Below, one piece after another: positions 25,627-34,309 of a stretch of DNA of 64,000 bases. This stretch comes from Streptacidiphilus albus JL83. Lineage in GTDB: Bacteria; Actinomycetota; Actinomycetes; Streptomycetales; Streptomycetaceae. Positions within the stretch are counted from its first letter, which is position 1; every line of letters begins with the position of its first letter. The translations under genes were made by a program, and so were the position numbers. Below the pieces are notes generated by a model that saw only the letters and a list, made by a program, of their open reading frames with translations, was not told the DNA's origin and searched no databases. The DNA is taken from positions 2,862,017-2,926,016 of the forward strand of contig NZ_JQML01000001.1 of NCBI RefSeq assembly GCF_000744705.1. Reading direction: 5' to 3'.

Positions 25627-28600
25627 TCAGTCCAGGATGTTCTCCGATCCGGAGGGCGACGGCTTCGGCACCGGCTTGCCCTGCTTCGCCGACTGCGTCT
25701 CCGCACTGCCGCCGGCACCGGCCGAGGCGGAGGGCGAGGGCGACGCGGCGGCCGAGGCGCTGGGGGTGAACAGCGGGCCGACCCAGTAGTTGTCGTTGCC
25801 GTAGCTCCCGGTCGGGAAGGCCGAAGCACCGTAGCTGTAGAGGCCGTTGGCCGATCCGGTGGCATCGGCCAGGGCGGTCAGCGGGTAGTTCTCGAACGCC
25901 TGGCCGAAGTAGCCGGAGTTGTAGGCGTAGTTGCCGTTCGGCGCATGGTACGAGACCACGTAGGGCGTGTTCGCGGCGATGGTCACCGGGGTGGCGAAGG
26001 TCAGCGTCTGCCAGCCGGAGGCGGTCTCCTTGGTGAAGGTGCCGGTGGCCAGCAGGGTGCCGCCGTTGCTCCACAGGCTGCCGGTGTGGGTGCCGGTGTT
26101 GCCCGTGCCCTTGTAGAAGGTGACGCCGGTGACCTGGCCGGCCACCGCGGACTGGAACCGGGTGCCGAGCTCGACCGAGTTGGGATCAGTGGTCTCGTCG
26201 GTCACCGTCGGCGTGGTGCCGCCGCTCCACAGCCCGCAGGGGCAGTTGAGCGTCGGCGGGGTGGGGCTGGTGGTGAAGGTCCAGGTGACCGGGGCGGTCA
26301 TGGCGTTGCCCCAGAGGTCGGTGGCCGACACCGAGGCGGTGTAGGTGGTGTTCAGCGCCAGGTCGCTGGAGGGGGTGAAGGTCACCGAGTCGCCGGTGCC
26401 CGGGGCCGCCGTGCCGGGCACGGCGTGGCCTGAGGAGTCGGTGAGGGTGAAGGCCAGCGTGCTGCTGTCGATCTCCTCGTTGAAGGTCGCCGACACCGGC
26501 GCCGCGATGGAGACCCCGGTCGCCCCGGAGCCCGGGGTGGTCGTGGTGACCGAGGGCGGGGTGGTCGAGGCGGTGGCGGTGGTCAGCACCGCGTCCACCC
26601 AGTAGTTGGCCCCGTTGGAGGTGGAGGTGGGGAACCCGCCCCCGGCGCCGTAGCGGTAGACGCCGTTGTCGCCGTCGGCGCCCTCCTGGAGCGCGGTCAG
26701 CGGGGCCAGTCCGGCGCCGCTCCTGGCGAAGTAGCCGGCGTCGTAGGAGTAGTCGCCGCCGGGCGCGTAGTAGCCGGCCACGTAGACGGTGTTGGCCTTG
26801 ACCGGGACCGGCGTGGCGAAGTCCATCTCCTGCCAGCCGGAGGCGGTCTCGTTGGTGAAGGTGCCGGTGGCCAGCAGGGTGCCGGAGCTGGTCCACAGGC
26901 TGCCGGTGTGGGTGCCGGTGTTCCCGGCCGACTTGTAGAAGCGGATGCCGGTGATGGTGCCGGGCACCGAGCTCTCGATCTTGACGCCCACCTCGATCGC
27001 GTTGGCGTCCCCGCTGTTGACCGTGCCGGGCACGGCCGAGGCCGGGAAGACCGTGCACGGGCACTGCTGGGCGCCGACGGTGACCGGGACGGTGGCGGTC
27101 GCGCCGACGTTGGCGCTGTCGTCCTCGGCCCGGACCTCGATCCTCGCCGCACCGGTGCTGGTCGGGGTCCAGCTGTAGCTCCAGGTCCCCAGGCCGGTGG
27201 CCGGGTTCCAGGTGGTCCCGCCGTCGGTGGAGACCTCGACCCGGGCCACCACGGCGCCGGTCGCGGCGGTGGCGGTGCCGGTGATGGTCACCGGCTGCTG
27301 GGCCGGGACGGTCGAACCGGCCAGCGGGGCGCGGACGGTGACCGTCGGCCCGGTGGTGACCGCGGACTGGGTCGCCGCCACCAGGCCCGACTGGATGGTC
27401 TGCGGCTGGACGCCCATGTCGGCCAGGATGTTGACGGTGGCCTGCTGCATGTCCGGGTCGGCCGTCACCACCTCGTCGGCCGGGTCGGCGGCCGGGACGT
27501 TGGTCAGCCCCCAGGACCACTGGACCGTGCCGGTGCCGAAGACCAGGGCGTTCGAGGTCGGGTCGCGGAACTCGACCAGGTTGTTGGTCGCGGTGCCGGT
27601 GCCGTAGGTGTTGCCGTAGTCCAGCCGGACGTACTCGCCCGAGGTGATGTTCACGGTGGTCGAGGAGAGGTCGATCTCACCGCTGGGTCTGGTGGAGTCG
27701 TTGAGGTCGCTGTCCCACTCGTAGCCGAGCGTCCCGGCCGGGAAGGTCGCGGTCTGCGTCGGGCCGAGCTTGGCGACCGAGGTGTTCCGCCAGATCCGCA
27801 GACCGGCATAGGTCCCGGGGACGGTGAGCGCGTCGTTGCGGTTGCCGTTCATGATGAACAGCGAGCCGGTGAGGATGTTCTCCGCCTCCAGTGGCTGCCC
27901 GTAGGCGGCACTGCCCGGGTCCAGGAAGGCGCCGGTCCACACCCCCGTCGGATCGGCCACGCCGTCCGGCGGCGTCTGTTCCAGCTTGGTCATCTTGTAG
28001 CAGACCAGGGTCCGGTCGGTGGTCGAGGTGCCGTCGATGCTGGCGGCGAACCTGGTCTCCCAGGAGACCTCGTTGCCGCTGAAGAAGGCCTCGTTCACCC
28101 CGGCCCTGCGGGCGTTGAGGACATTGGTGAACTGGCTCTGGGTCCAGTACTCGTCGTGGCCGGAGGACATGAAGATCTTGTGGCTGGTCAGGTCGGCCGG
28201 TCTGGTCGAGACGTCCGCCCCGGACAGGTAGCTGACGTCGTAGCCGTTCTCCTCCAGCCAGGAGATCATCTCGAACTCCGAACCGAAGATCCCGTTGGCG
28301 CCGCCGATGTCCAGCGGGCGGTTGTAGCTGACCGCGTAGGCCCGCCCGTCGGGCGCGGGGCCGTTGCCCTGGTAGAGGTCCTGGCCGCCCCACATGTTGT
28401 AGGCCTGCCAGGTCTCGTCGTCGGTCTGGACCACGATGTTCGAGGTGCTGGCGTCGTCCCTGACCACGAACGGGTAGGGCATCACCCCGTTGCCGTCGGT
28501 CTGGTCGAGCTCGGCGATGTAGAGGCCGGAGACCGCGTCGGCGGGCACCTGCCAGGTCGCGGTGACCGGCCAGTTGCCGCAGTCGACCAGCCCGGTGCTC

Positions 28601-29061
28601 GCCTGGGTGTCGCAGGCCAGCGCCTTGCCGTTGGCGACGCCGTCGGTGGTGCCGTTGTCGGCCGGGGCTCCCGGCTTGCCGGTGGTGGTGAAGTTCGCCG
28701 GATAGGTGACCGCCGCCTGGGCCGCGGTGGACCACAGCCGCGCGCCGTCACCGCCGTAGTAGCCGAGCCGGTAGATCTCGATGGTGTACGGGATCGGCGA
28801 CTGCACCTTGAAGCTGACGGTGTCGCCGGCCTGGTAGCTCTCCTGGTCGGTGAAGCCCTCGACGGTGCCGTAGGCGTTGGCCGAGAACCAGTCCGACATC
28901 GGCGTGCCGGGCTTGGAGTTCTCACAGACGATGGGGTTGCTGCCCGCCCCGCAGGGGTCGCTCGCCGCGTGGGCGGAGCCGGACAGCGGCAGTGCGGCGA
29001 ACAGCAGAGTGGCGACCACGGAGAACAACCATCCCCGTAGCAATCTTCCTCTGTTCCTCAT
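25627..29061 (-). CDS. large secreted protein: DMFase-like domain, Ig-like domains and two DUF4082 domains
   Basis: Exported protein of 1144 residues. A Sec signal peptide (MRNRGRLLRGWLFSV, hydrophobic core, GSAHAAS cleavage region) leads into an N,N-dimethylformamidase large-subunit-like region of about 480 residues with YRLGYYGGDGARLW, WQAYNMWGGQDLY and FMSSGHDEYWT. An Ig-like module follows, then a DUF4082 domain (about 660-810), a Big_5-type Ig domain and a second DUF4082 domain (about 925-1075). The two DUF4082 copies share ITGIRFYKSAGNTGTHTGSL-type sequence. The Ser/Pro/Ala tail could cross the cell wall; no LPXTG is present. It lies within the polysaccharide operon, 51 bases after the WbpE-like gene, hinting at a role on the exported polymer; reaction unknown. 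Confidence 0.82.
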   Translation of the reverse strand: MRNRGRLLRGWLFSVVATLLFAALPLSGSAHAASDPCGAGSNPIVCENSKPGTPMSDWFSANAYGTVEGFTDQESYQAGDTVSFKVQSPIPYTIEIYRLGYYGGDGARLWSTAAQAAVTYPANFTTTGKPGAPADNGTTDGVANGKALACDTQASTGLVDCGNWPVTATWQVPADAVSGLYIAELDQTDGNGVMPYPFVVRDDASTSNIVVQTDDETWQAYNMWGGQDLYQGNGPAPDGRAYAVSYNRPLDIGGANGIFGSEFEMISWLEENGYDVSYLSGADVSTRPADLTSHKIFMSSGHDEYWTQSQFTNVLNARRAGVNEAFFSGNEVSWETRFAASIDGTSTTDRTLVCYKMTKLEQTPPDGVADPTGVWTGAFLDPGSAAYGQPLEAENILTGSLFIMNGNRNDALTVPGTYAGLRIWRNTSVAKLGPTQTATFPAGTLGYEWDSDLNDSTRPSGEIDLSSTTVNITSGEYVRLDYGNTYGTGTATNNLVEFRDPTSNALVFGTGTVQWSWGLTNVPAADPADEVVTADPDMQQATVNILADMGVQPQTIQSGLVAATQSAVTTGPTVTVRAPLAGSTVPAQQPVTITGTATAATGAVVARVEVSTDGGTTWNPATGLGTWSYSWTPTSTGAARIEVRAEDDSANVGATATVPVTVGAQQCPCTVFPASAVPGTVNSGDANAIEVGVKIESSVPGTITGIRFYKSAGNTGTHTGSLWTSSGTLLATGTFTNETASGWQEMDFATPVPVKANTVYVAGYYAPGGDYSYDAGYFARSGAGLAPLTALQEGADGDNGVYRYGAGGGFPTSTSNGANYWVDAVLTTATASTTPPSVTTTTPGSGATGVSIAAPVSATFNEEIDSSTLAFTLTDSSGHAVPGTAAPGTGDSVTFTPSSDLALNTTYTASVSATDLWGNAMTAPVTWTFTTSPTPPTLNCPCGLWSGGTTPTVTDETTDPNSVELGTRFQSAVAGQVTGVTFYKGTGNTGTHTGSLWSNGGTLLATGTFTKETASGWQTLTFATPVTIAANTPYVVSYHAPNGNYAYNSGYFGQAFENYPLTALADATGSANGLYSYGASAFPTGSYGNDNYWVGPLFTPSASAAASPSPSASAGAGGSAETQSAKQGKPVPKPSPSGSENILD

Positions 29062-29112
29062 AGTGACCTTCTTACTTCGTTCTTCCCCGGATACAACACT
29101 TGTGACGGCGCG

Positions 29113-30249
29113 TCAGCCCAGCGCACCGACGAGGGCGTCCACCACTCGCTGCTGCTGCCGCTCGGTGATCTGCGGGAACAGCGGCAGCGACAGCATCCGC
29201 CCGGCCGCGGCCTCGGCGTGCGGGAAGTCCCCGCGCCGGTGCCCCAGATGGGCGAACGCCCCGGTGAGGTGGACCGGGACCGGGTAGTGCACCCCGGCGC
29301 CGACGCCCTCCGCATTCAGCTTGCCCACCACCGCGTCGCGGTCGGCGCCGTCGACCCCGCCGGCGCCGAGCCGCACCACGTACAGGTGCCAGACATGGGT
29401 GTTGCCCGGGGCGGTCACCGGCAGCACCAGCCGGCCGGCCGAGGCGGCCGCACCCAGCAGCGCGTCGTAGCGGGCGGCGGCGGCCCGCCGGGCGGCGTTG
29501 CCGGCCGCCAGCCGGGCCAGCTTCGCCCGCAGCACCACCGCCTGGAGGCCGTCCAGCCGGCTGTTGAAGCCGGCCACGTCGTGCCGGTACTTGGCGGTGC
29601 CGCCGTGGTTGGCCAGCGCCCGGACCAGCCCGGCCGCCTCCGCGTCGTCGGTGAGCACCGCCCCGGCGTCGCCGTAGGCGCCCAGGTTCTTGCCGGGGTA
29701 GAAGCTGGTGGCGGCGATGGAGCCGCGGCCGGGACTGCGGCCGTCCCGGGTGGCGCCCTGGCTCTGCGCCGCGTCCTCGACCATCCGTACCCAGTCCGGC
29801 AGGCCCGCCGCCAGCACCGCCGTGTCGGCGCACTGCCCGTAGAGGTGGACCGGGACGACCGCCCGGGTGGCCGGGCCGACCGCGTCCAGGGCCCGCTCCG
29901 GGTCGATCAGCAGGGTGTCCGGGTCGCAGTCGACCAGCACCGGCCGGGCGCCGATCCGGGCGACCGCCCCGGCGGTGGCGATGAAGGTGTTGGCCGGCAG
30001 CGCCACCTCGTGTCCGGCCCGGACCCCGGAGGCCCGCAGCGCCAGCTCCAGCGCGTCGGTGCCGTTGGCGACGCCCACGCAGTGGTCCACCCCGGCGAAG
30101 CCGGCGTACTCCCGCTCGAAGGCCGCGACCTCCTCGCCGCCGACGAAGGCGGTGGCCGCGAGCACCCGGGCGAAGCCGGCCGCGATCTCGTCGGCGACCT
30201 CGGCATGTGCCGCCGCCAGGTCCACCAGCGGGATTTGACGCTCGCTCAT
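29113..30249 (-). CDS. DegT/DnrJ/EryC1 aminotransferase (WbpE-like)
   Basis: PLP-dependent sugar aminotransferase of 378 residues. MSERQIPLVDLAAAHAEV, GVANGTDALELALRASGV, VVPVHLYGQCADTAVLA, MVEDAAQSQGATRDG and SFYPGKNLGAYGDAGAVL are present; the lysine of YPGKN near residue 185 is the expected Schiff-base residue. These segments are closest to WbpE/WlbC, which aminates C3 of a UDP-3-keto-GlcNAcA. Start ATG 30249 overlaps the stop of the PglD-like gene (ATGA). With the acetyltransferase at 11760, the dehydrogenase at 14960 and the 2-epimerase at 16220, it would supply most of a UDP-ManNAc3NAcA pathway. Confidence 0.88.
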   Translation of the reverse strand: MSERQIPLVDLAAAHAEVADEIAAGFARVLAATAFVGGEEVAAFEREYAGFAGVDHCVGVANGTDALELALRASGVRAGHEVALPANTFIATAGAVARIGARPVLVDCDPDTLLIDPERALDAVGPATRAVVPVHLYGQCADTAVLAAGLPDWVRMVEDAAQSQGATRDGRSPGRGSIAATSFYPGKNLGAYGDAGAVLTDDAEAAGLVRALANHGGTAKYRHDVAGFNSRLDGLQAVVLRAKLARLAAGNAARRAAAARYDALLGAAASAGRLVLPVTAPGNTHVWHLYVVRLGAGGVDGADRDAVVGKLNAEGVGAGVHYPVPVHLTGAFAHLGHRRGDFPHAEAAAGRMLSLPLFPQITERQQQRVVDALVGALG

Positions 30250-30980
30250 CTCCGGGACTCCTCCGCTGTGGTGACCGAAAGGGCGGCGTCGCGCCGCAGT
30301 TCTTCGAGTGCGGCGGACCCGGCCGGGCGCAGCTGCCGGGCCGGGCCGCCGATCCAGACCTCGCCGGGCGGCACGTCGCCGAGCACCGTCGCGCCCATGC
30401 CGACCAGCGACCAGGCGCCCACCACCGCGTACTCGCGGACCAGCGCCCCGGCGCCGACGTAGGCGCCGCGCTCCAGCCGGACCCCGCCGCCCAGCCGGAC
30501 CCCGGAGGCGACCGTGGCGAAGTCGCCGACCTCGTCGTCGTGGGTGAGCACCGCCTGCGGCATCACCGCCACGTGCGCGCCCACCCGGACCGCCGCGGTC
30601 AGCACGCAGTGCGCCAGCAGCACCGACCCCGGACCCACCGAGGAACTGGCGGAGACCGCGGCGGTCGGGTGCACCACGGTCGCGTAGCACTGGTCCGGCA
30701 GCCCGAACCGCCGGACCAGCCGGGCCCGGACCGCGTAGTCGCGCGGACTGCCGACGCAGACCACCACCCGCAGCCCCGGCCGCTCCCGGAGCAGCCCGTG
30801 GACCAGCTCGCAGCCGCCGAGCACCGGCACCCCGTCGACCGCGCGGCCGTGCAGCGCCGGGTCGTCGTCCAGATGGCCGAGCAGTTCCGGACCGCCGCCG
30901 AACGTGCGCGCGGCGCGGACGGCCTGCGCGGTCTCCCGCGCGAAGCCACCCGCGCCGACGATCACCAGCCCGCCGCTCAT
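30246..30980 (-). CDS. PglD/NeuD-type acetyltransferase
   Basis: Acetyltransferase of 244 residues with the PglD/NeuD plan: an N-terminal Rossmann-like domain (GGLVIVGAGGFARETAQAVR) and a C-terminal left-handed beta-helix. The catalytic-type histidine lies in VMPQAVLTHDDEVGDFATV, and LVGMGATVLGDVPPGEVWIG closes the helix. Enzymes of this type acetylate the 4-amino group of UDP-linked amino sugars or O-acetylate sialic acids. It overlaps by four bases both the aminotransferase upstream (30977) and the one downstream (29113). Its nearest functional partner is probably the 30977 aminotransferase. Residues after about 210 are a polar tail. Confidence 0.82.
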   Translation of the reverse strand: MSGGLVIVGAGGFARETAQAVRAARTFGGGPELLGHLDDDPALHGRAVDGVPVLGGCELVHGLLRERPGLRVVVCVGSPRDYAVRARLVRRFGLPDQCYATVVHPTAAVSASSSVGPGSVLLAHCVLTAAVRVGAHVAVMPQAVLTHDDEVGDFATVASGVRLGGGVRLERGAYVGAGALVREYAVVGAWSLVGMGATVLGDVPPGEVWIGGPARQLRPAGSAALEELRRDAALSVTTAEESRR

Positions 30981-32137
30981 CCGGTGCCCCCGGCGGCCGG
31001 TCCTGCGGCTGCCGCTCCGCGGAGTGCCGCGACCACCCGGTCCTGCTGGGCCTCGGTCATGGTGTGGAACAGCGGCAGGATCAGCGAGTCGCGCCCGATC
31101 CGCTCGGTCACCGGCAGCGGTCCGGCCGGGTGGCCGGCATAGGCGGGCTCCAGATGGGTGGCCATGATGCCGCGCCGGGCGGAGATCCCGGCCTCGGCCA
31201 GCAGTGCCAGCAGCTCGTCCCGGCCGACCGGGAACTCCGGGGCCAGCAGCACCCAGTAGGACTGGAAGTTGCCCCGCCCGTGCGCCGGGTCGGTGACCGG
31301 GGTCAGCCCGGGGACGTCCGCCAGCAGCTCGGCGTAGCGCCCGGCCAGCTCCCGGCGGCGCTCCAGCATGGCGTCCAGCTTGCCGAGTTGGACCAGGCCG
31401 ACCGCGGCCTGGATGTCGGTCATCCGGTAGTTGTAGCCGGTCTCCAGGTAGCTCTCCAGGACCGGGGTGCTGCTCGCGTGGCGCTGGGCGGCGGAGGCGT
31501 TCATCCCGTGCTCGCGCAGCCGGCGGAGCCGGGCGGCCCAGTCGGCGTCGTCGGTGGTGAGCATGCCGCCCTCGCCGGTGGTGACGATCTTGCGGGGGTG
31601 GAAGGACCAGGCCGCCAGCAGCGCGCCGTGGCCGACCGGCTTGCCGCCGACGGTGGAGCCGATGGCGCAGGCCGCGTCCTCGACCAGGGCGAGGTCCCAG
31701 TCGGCGCAGGCCGCGCGCAGGGCGTCCACGTCGGCGGGCACGCCGCCCTGGTGCACCAGCAGCACGGCCCGGGTGCGCGGGCTGCGGACCGCGTCCACGG
31801 TGGCCCGGGTGAGGTTGCCGGTGCTCAGCTCGACATCGGCGAAGACCGGTTCGGCGCCGGTGTAACGGACCGCGTTGGCGGTGGCGATGAAGGAGAGCGA
31901 GGGCACCACCACCTCGTCGCCGGGGCCGAGGCCGAGCGCGACCAGGGCCAGGTGCAGCGCGGTGGTGCAGGAGCTGACGGCGACCGCGTGCTCCGCGCCG
32001 ACCCGCTCGGCGAAGGCCCGCTCGAAGGCGGCGACCCGGGGGCCCTGGGCGACCCAGCCGGAGCGCACCGCCTCGGCGGCGGCCTCGGCCTCCGCCTCGC
32101 CCAGCCACGGGAGCATCACCGGGATCCGGCCGGTCAT
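30977..32137 (-). CDS. DegT/DnrJ/EryC1 aminotransferase (second copy)
   Basis: PLP-dependent sugar aminotransferase of 386 residues, distinct from the 29113 copy. It shows VAQGPRVAAFERAFAERV, AVSSCTTALHLALVALGLG, VPSLSFIATANAVRY, LVEDAACAIGSTVGG and WSFHPRKIVTTGEGGML; the lysine of HPRKI near residue 190 should bind PLP. The pattern is that of ArnB/PglE/WecE-type enzymes acting at C4 of a keto sugar. It is translationally coupled to the epimerase/dehydratase upstream and the PglD-like acetyltransferase downstream (ATGA overlaps), a trio that fits making an acetamido-dideoxy sugar. Exact product not inferable. Confidence 0.86.
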   Translation of the reverse strand: MTGRIPVMLPWLGEAEAEAAAEAVRSGWVAQGPRVAAFERAFAERVGAEHAVAVSSCTTALHLALVALGLGPGDEVVVPSLSFIATANAVRYTGAEPVFADVELSTGNLTRATVDAVRSPRTRAVLLVHQGGVPADVDALRAACADWDLALVEDAACAIGSTVGGKPVGHGALLAAWSFHPRKIVTTGEGGMLTTDDADWAARLRRLREHGMNASAAQRHASSTPVLESYLETGYNYRMTDIQAAVGLVQLGKLDAMLERRRELAGRYAELLADVPGLTPVTDPAHGRGNFQSYWVLLAPEFPVGRDELLALLAEAGISARRGIMATHLEPAYAGHPAGPLPVTERIGRDSLILPLFHTMTEAQQDRVVAALRGAAAAGPAAGGTG

Positions 32138-33135
32138 GCCCGCACCGCCGCATCCGGCACGGCCGCCGCGTCGGCGGCGCGCTCGGCCAGCCACCAGTCG
32201 ACCAGGTCGCGCAGCCCGCTGCCGAGGTCGATCTCGGCGGTGAAGCCGAGCCGCTCGCCGGCCCGGCTGATGTCGGCGAGCCTGCGGGTCACCCCGTTCA
32301 CCGCGCGCGCCGGTCCGTGCACCGGGACCAGGTCGGAGCCCATCGCGGCGAGCAGCGCCAGCGCCAGGTCGCGGAGGCTGGTCTCGGTCGCGCTGGCGAC
32401 ATTGAAGACCTCGTCGGTCAGCTCCGACTCGGCGGCCAGCAGGTTGGCCCTGGCGATGTCGCGGACATGGACGAAGTCCATGGTCTGGGTGCCGTCGCCG
32501 AGGATCAGCGGCGGCTCCCCGGCCGCGATCCGCTCCATCCAGCGGATCAGCACCTCGGTGTAGAGGCCGTGGATGTCCATCCGCGGGCCGTAGACGTTGA
32601 AGTAGCGCAGGGCGATGTAGTCGAGACCGTACATGGCGTGGAAGCTGCGCAGCATGCCCTCGTTGAACGCCTTGGCGGCGCCGTAGAAGGTGTCGTTGTT
32701 GTAGGGGTGGTGGCGCTCGGTGGTGGGGAACTCCTCGGCGAGGCCGTAGACCGAGGCGGAGGAGGAGGCGATCACCTTGCCGACCCCGGCGGCCGCCGCG
32801 GACTCCAGCACGTTGAAGGTGCCGTCGACCATGACCTCGTTGGCCAGCCGGGGCTCCTCCGCGCACTGGGTGATCCGGATCGCGGCGAGGTGGAACACCA
32901 GGTCGGCGCCGTCGGTGGCCTTGCGGACGGTGTCGTGGTCGCGGATGTCGCCCTCGACCACCCGGACCAGCCCGCTGGGCATCGCCCCGGCGAGGTTGGC
33001 CATCCGGCCCCGGACGAAGTTGTCGAGCACGATGATCTCGCCCGCACCCCGGTCGACCAGGAGGTCCACCAGGTTGGAGCCGATGGTGCCGGCGCCTCCG
33101 GTGACCAGCACCCGCTTGCCTCGTACGCTGCTCAA
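32134..33135 (-). CDS. NAD-dependent nucleotide-sugar epimerase/dehydratase
   Basis: Extended short-chain dehydrogenase/reductase of 333 residues. The NAD-binding motif is VLVTGGAGTIGSNLVDLL near the start and the active-site pair is in YGAAKAFNEG (YxxxK) near residue 153, with SSSASVYG as the Ser/Thr region. ALRYFNVYGPRMDIHG and GDGTQTMDFVHVRDIARANL are typical of UDP-sugar 4-epimerases such as WbpP/Gne. TTG 33135 is chosen because GAGGGAAGAG (33138-33147) lies just upstream and it puts the Rossmann motif at the usual place; another TTG at 33171 would add 12 residues. It could supply UDP-GalNAc or a 4-keto sugar for the neighbouring aminotransferase. Confidence 0.84.
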   Translation of the reverse strand: MSSVRGKRVLVTGGAGTIGSNLVDLLVDRGAGEIIVLDNFVRGRMANLAGAMPSGLVRVVEGDIRDHDTVRKATDGADLVFHLAAIRITQCAEEPRLANEVMVDGTFNVLESAAAAGVGKVIASSSASVYGLAEEFPTTERHHPYNNDTFYGAAKAFNEGMLRSFHAMYGLDYIALRYFNVYGPRMDIHGLYTEVLIRWMERIAAGEPPLILGDGTQTMDFVHVRDIARANLLAAESELTDEVFNVASATETSLRDLALALLAAMGSDLVPVHGPARAVNGVTRRLADISRAGERLGFTAEIDLGSGLRDLVDWWLAERAADAAAVPDAAVRA

Positions 33136-33186
33136 AGCTCTTCCCTCGCTGCTGTGATGACGGTTGGCCAACTGTGTTTCGGAGGA

Positions 33187-34308
33187 TCAGCGGTGCCCGG
33201 TGCGCAGGCCGACGACCGCGCCCCGGAACTCCAGGCTCCGGGAGGCGGCCTCCAGGATGTCCAGCACCCGGAGCCCGGCCCGGCCGTCGGTGAGCGGGGC
33301 CCGGCGGTCGCGGATCGCCTCGGCGAACTCCTCGACCATGGCGCGCAGCGCCTCCTTCTCGCCCAGCGCGGGCGCGACCATGTCGCCGGAGCGGTAGGAG
33401 ACGAGCATCTCCCGGCGCTCGTCGGCGCCCAGCTCCTGCGGCGCGGCCAGGTCCACGCCCCGGTCGAAGAGCGCGACGCGCTGCGCGGGGTTGAGGTCGT
33501 CCCAGATCAGGGTGCGCTTGGAGCCGCCGACCATGGTGGTCCTGACCTTGGTCGGCGAGAGCCAGTTGACGTGGACGTGGGCGATGGCGCCGGTGTTGAG
33601 CTGGAGCGTCAGATAGGCGACGCAGGCCTGTCCGGCGCCGATCGGGTCGGCCCCGTGCGCGGCCACGGCGACCGGCTGCACCTGCTCGGGGAGGATGAAG
33701 TCGAGGATCGACAGGTCGTGCGGGGCCAGGTCCCAGAGCACGTCGATGTCCTTCTGGACCAGCCCGAGGTTGATCCGCACCGAGTCCACGAAGTGGATCT
33801 CGCCGAGCTCGCCGGAGCGGACCGCCTCCCGGATCCGGCCGACCGCCGGGGTGTAGCAGTAGGTGTGGTCGCACATCAGGGTCAGCCCGCGCTCCTCGGC
33901 CTCGGCGACCAGCCGGGCGCCGTCGGCGTAGGTGGCCGCGAGCGGCTTCTCCACCAGCACGTGCTTCCCGGCCCGGAGCGCGGCCAGGGCCACGTCCAGG
34001 TGGGTGCCGGCCGGTGTGGCCACGGCGACCGCGGCCACCTCCGGGTCGGCCAGGACCGCCGCGTAGTCGGCGGTCGCCCGGACCGTGGAGTAGCCGCCGA
34101 GCACCCGCTCGGCCCGGGCCAGGTCCAGGTCGCACAGCCAGCGCAGCCGGAAGGCGCTGCCGGCCTGGAAGTTGCGGACCAGGTTCGGTCCCCAGTAGCC
34201 GGCGCCGACGACCGCCACGCCCAGCGGCTCCGCCGCTCCGTTCTCCGTCACGCTGCCGCGCCCCTTGTCGTGATCTGCCGACGACTGGTCGGTCCGCTTG
34301 CTGTGCAT
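33187..34308 (-). CDS. Gfo/Idh/MocA family oxidoreductase
   Basis: Oxidoreductase of 373 residues. The Rossmann start is LGVAVVGAGYWGPNLVRNF near residue 29 and the family motif AGKHVLVEKPLAATYADGA follows near residue 112. The C-terminal domain has DVLWDLAPHDLSILDFIL with the conserved histidine and GSKRTLIWDDLNP. In polysaccharide loci such enzymes (WbpB/WlbA) oxidise C3 of UDP-GlcNAcA for amination. ATG 34308 starts one base after the stop of the priming transferase; an in-frame GTG at 34251 is possible because the first 20 residues are poorly conserved in character. The WbpB role is inferred from context, since the protein is not an obvious close WbpB match. Confidence 0.85.
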   Translation of the reverse strand: MHSKRTDQSSADHDKGRGSVTENGAAEPLGVAVVGAGYWGPNLVRNFQAGSAFRLRWLCDLDLARAERVLGGYSTVRATADYAAVLADPEVAAVAVATPAGTHLDVALAALRAGKHVLVEKPLAATYADGARLVAEAEERGLTLMCDHTYCYTPAVGRIREAVRSGELGEIHFVDSVRINLGLVQKDIDVLWDLAPHDLSILDFILPEQVQPVAVAAHGADPIGAGQACVAYLTLQLNTGAIAHVHVNWLSPTKVRTTMVGGSKRTLIWDDLNPAQRVALFDRGVDLAAPQELGADERREMLVSYRSGDMVAPALGEKEALRAMVEEFAEAIRDRRAPLTDGRAGLRVLDILEAASRSLEFRGAVVGLRTGHR

Positions 34309-34309
34309 G

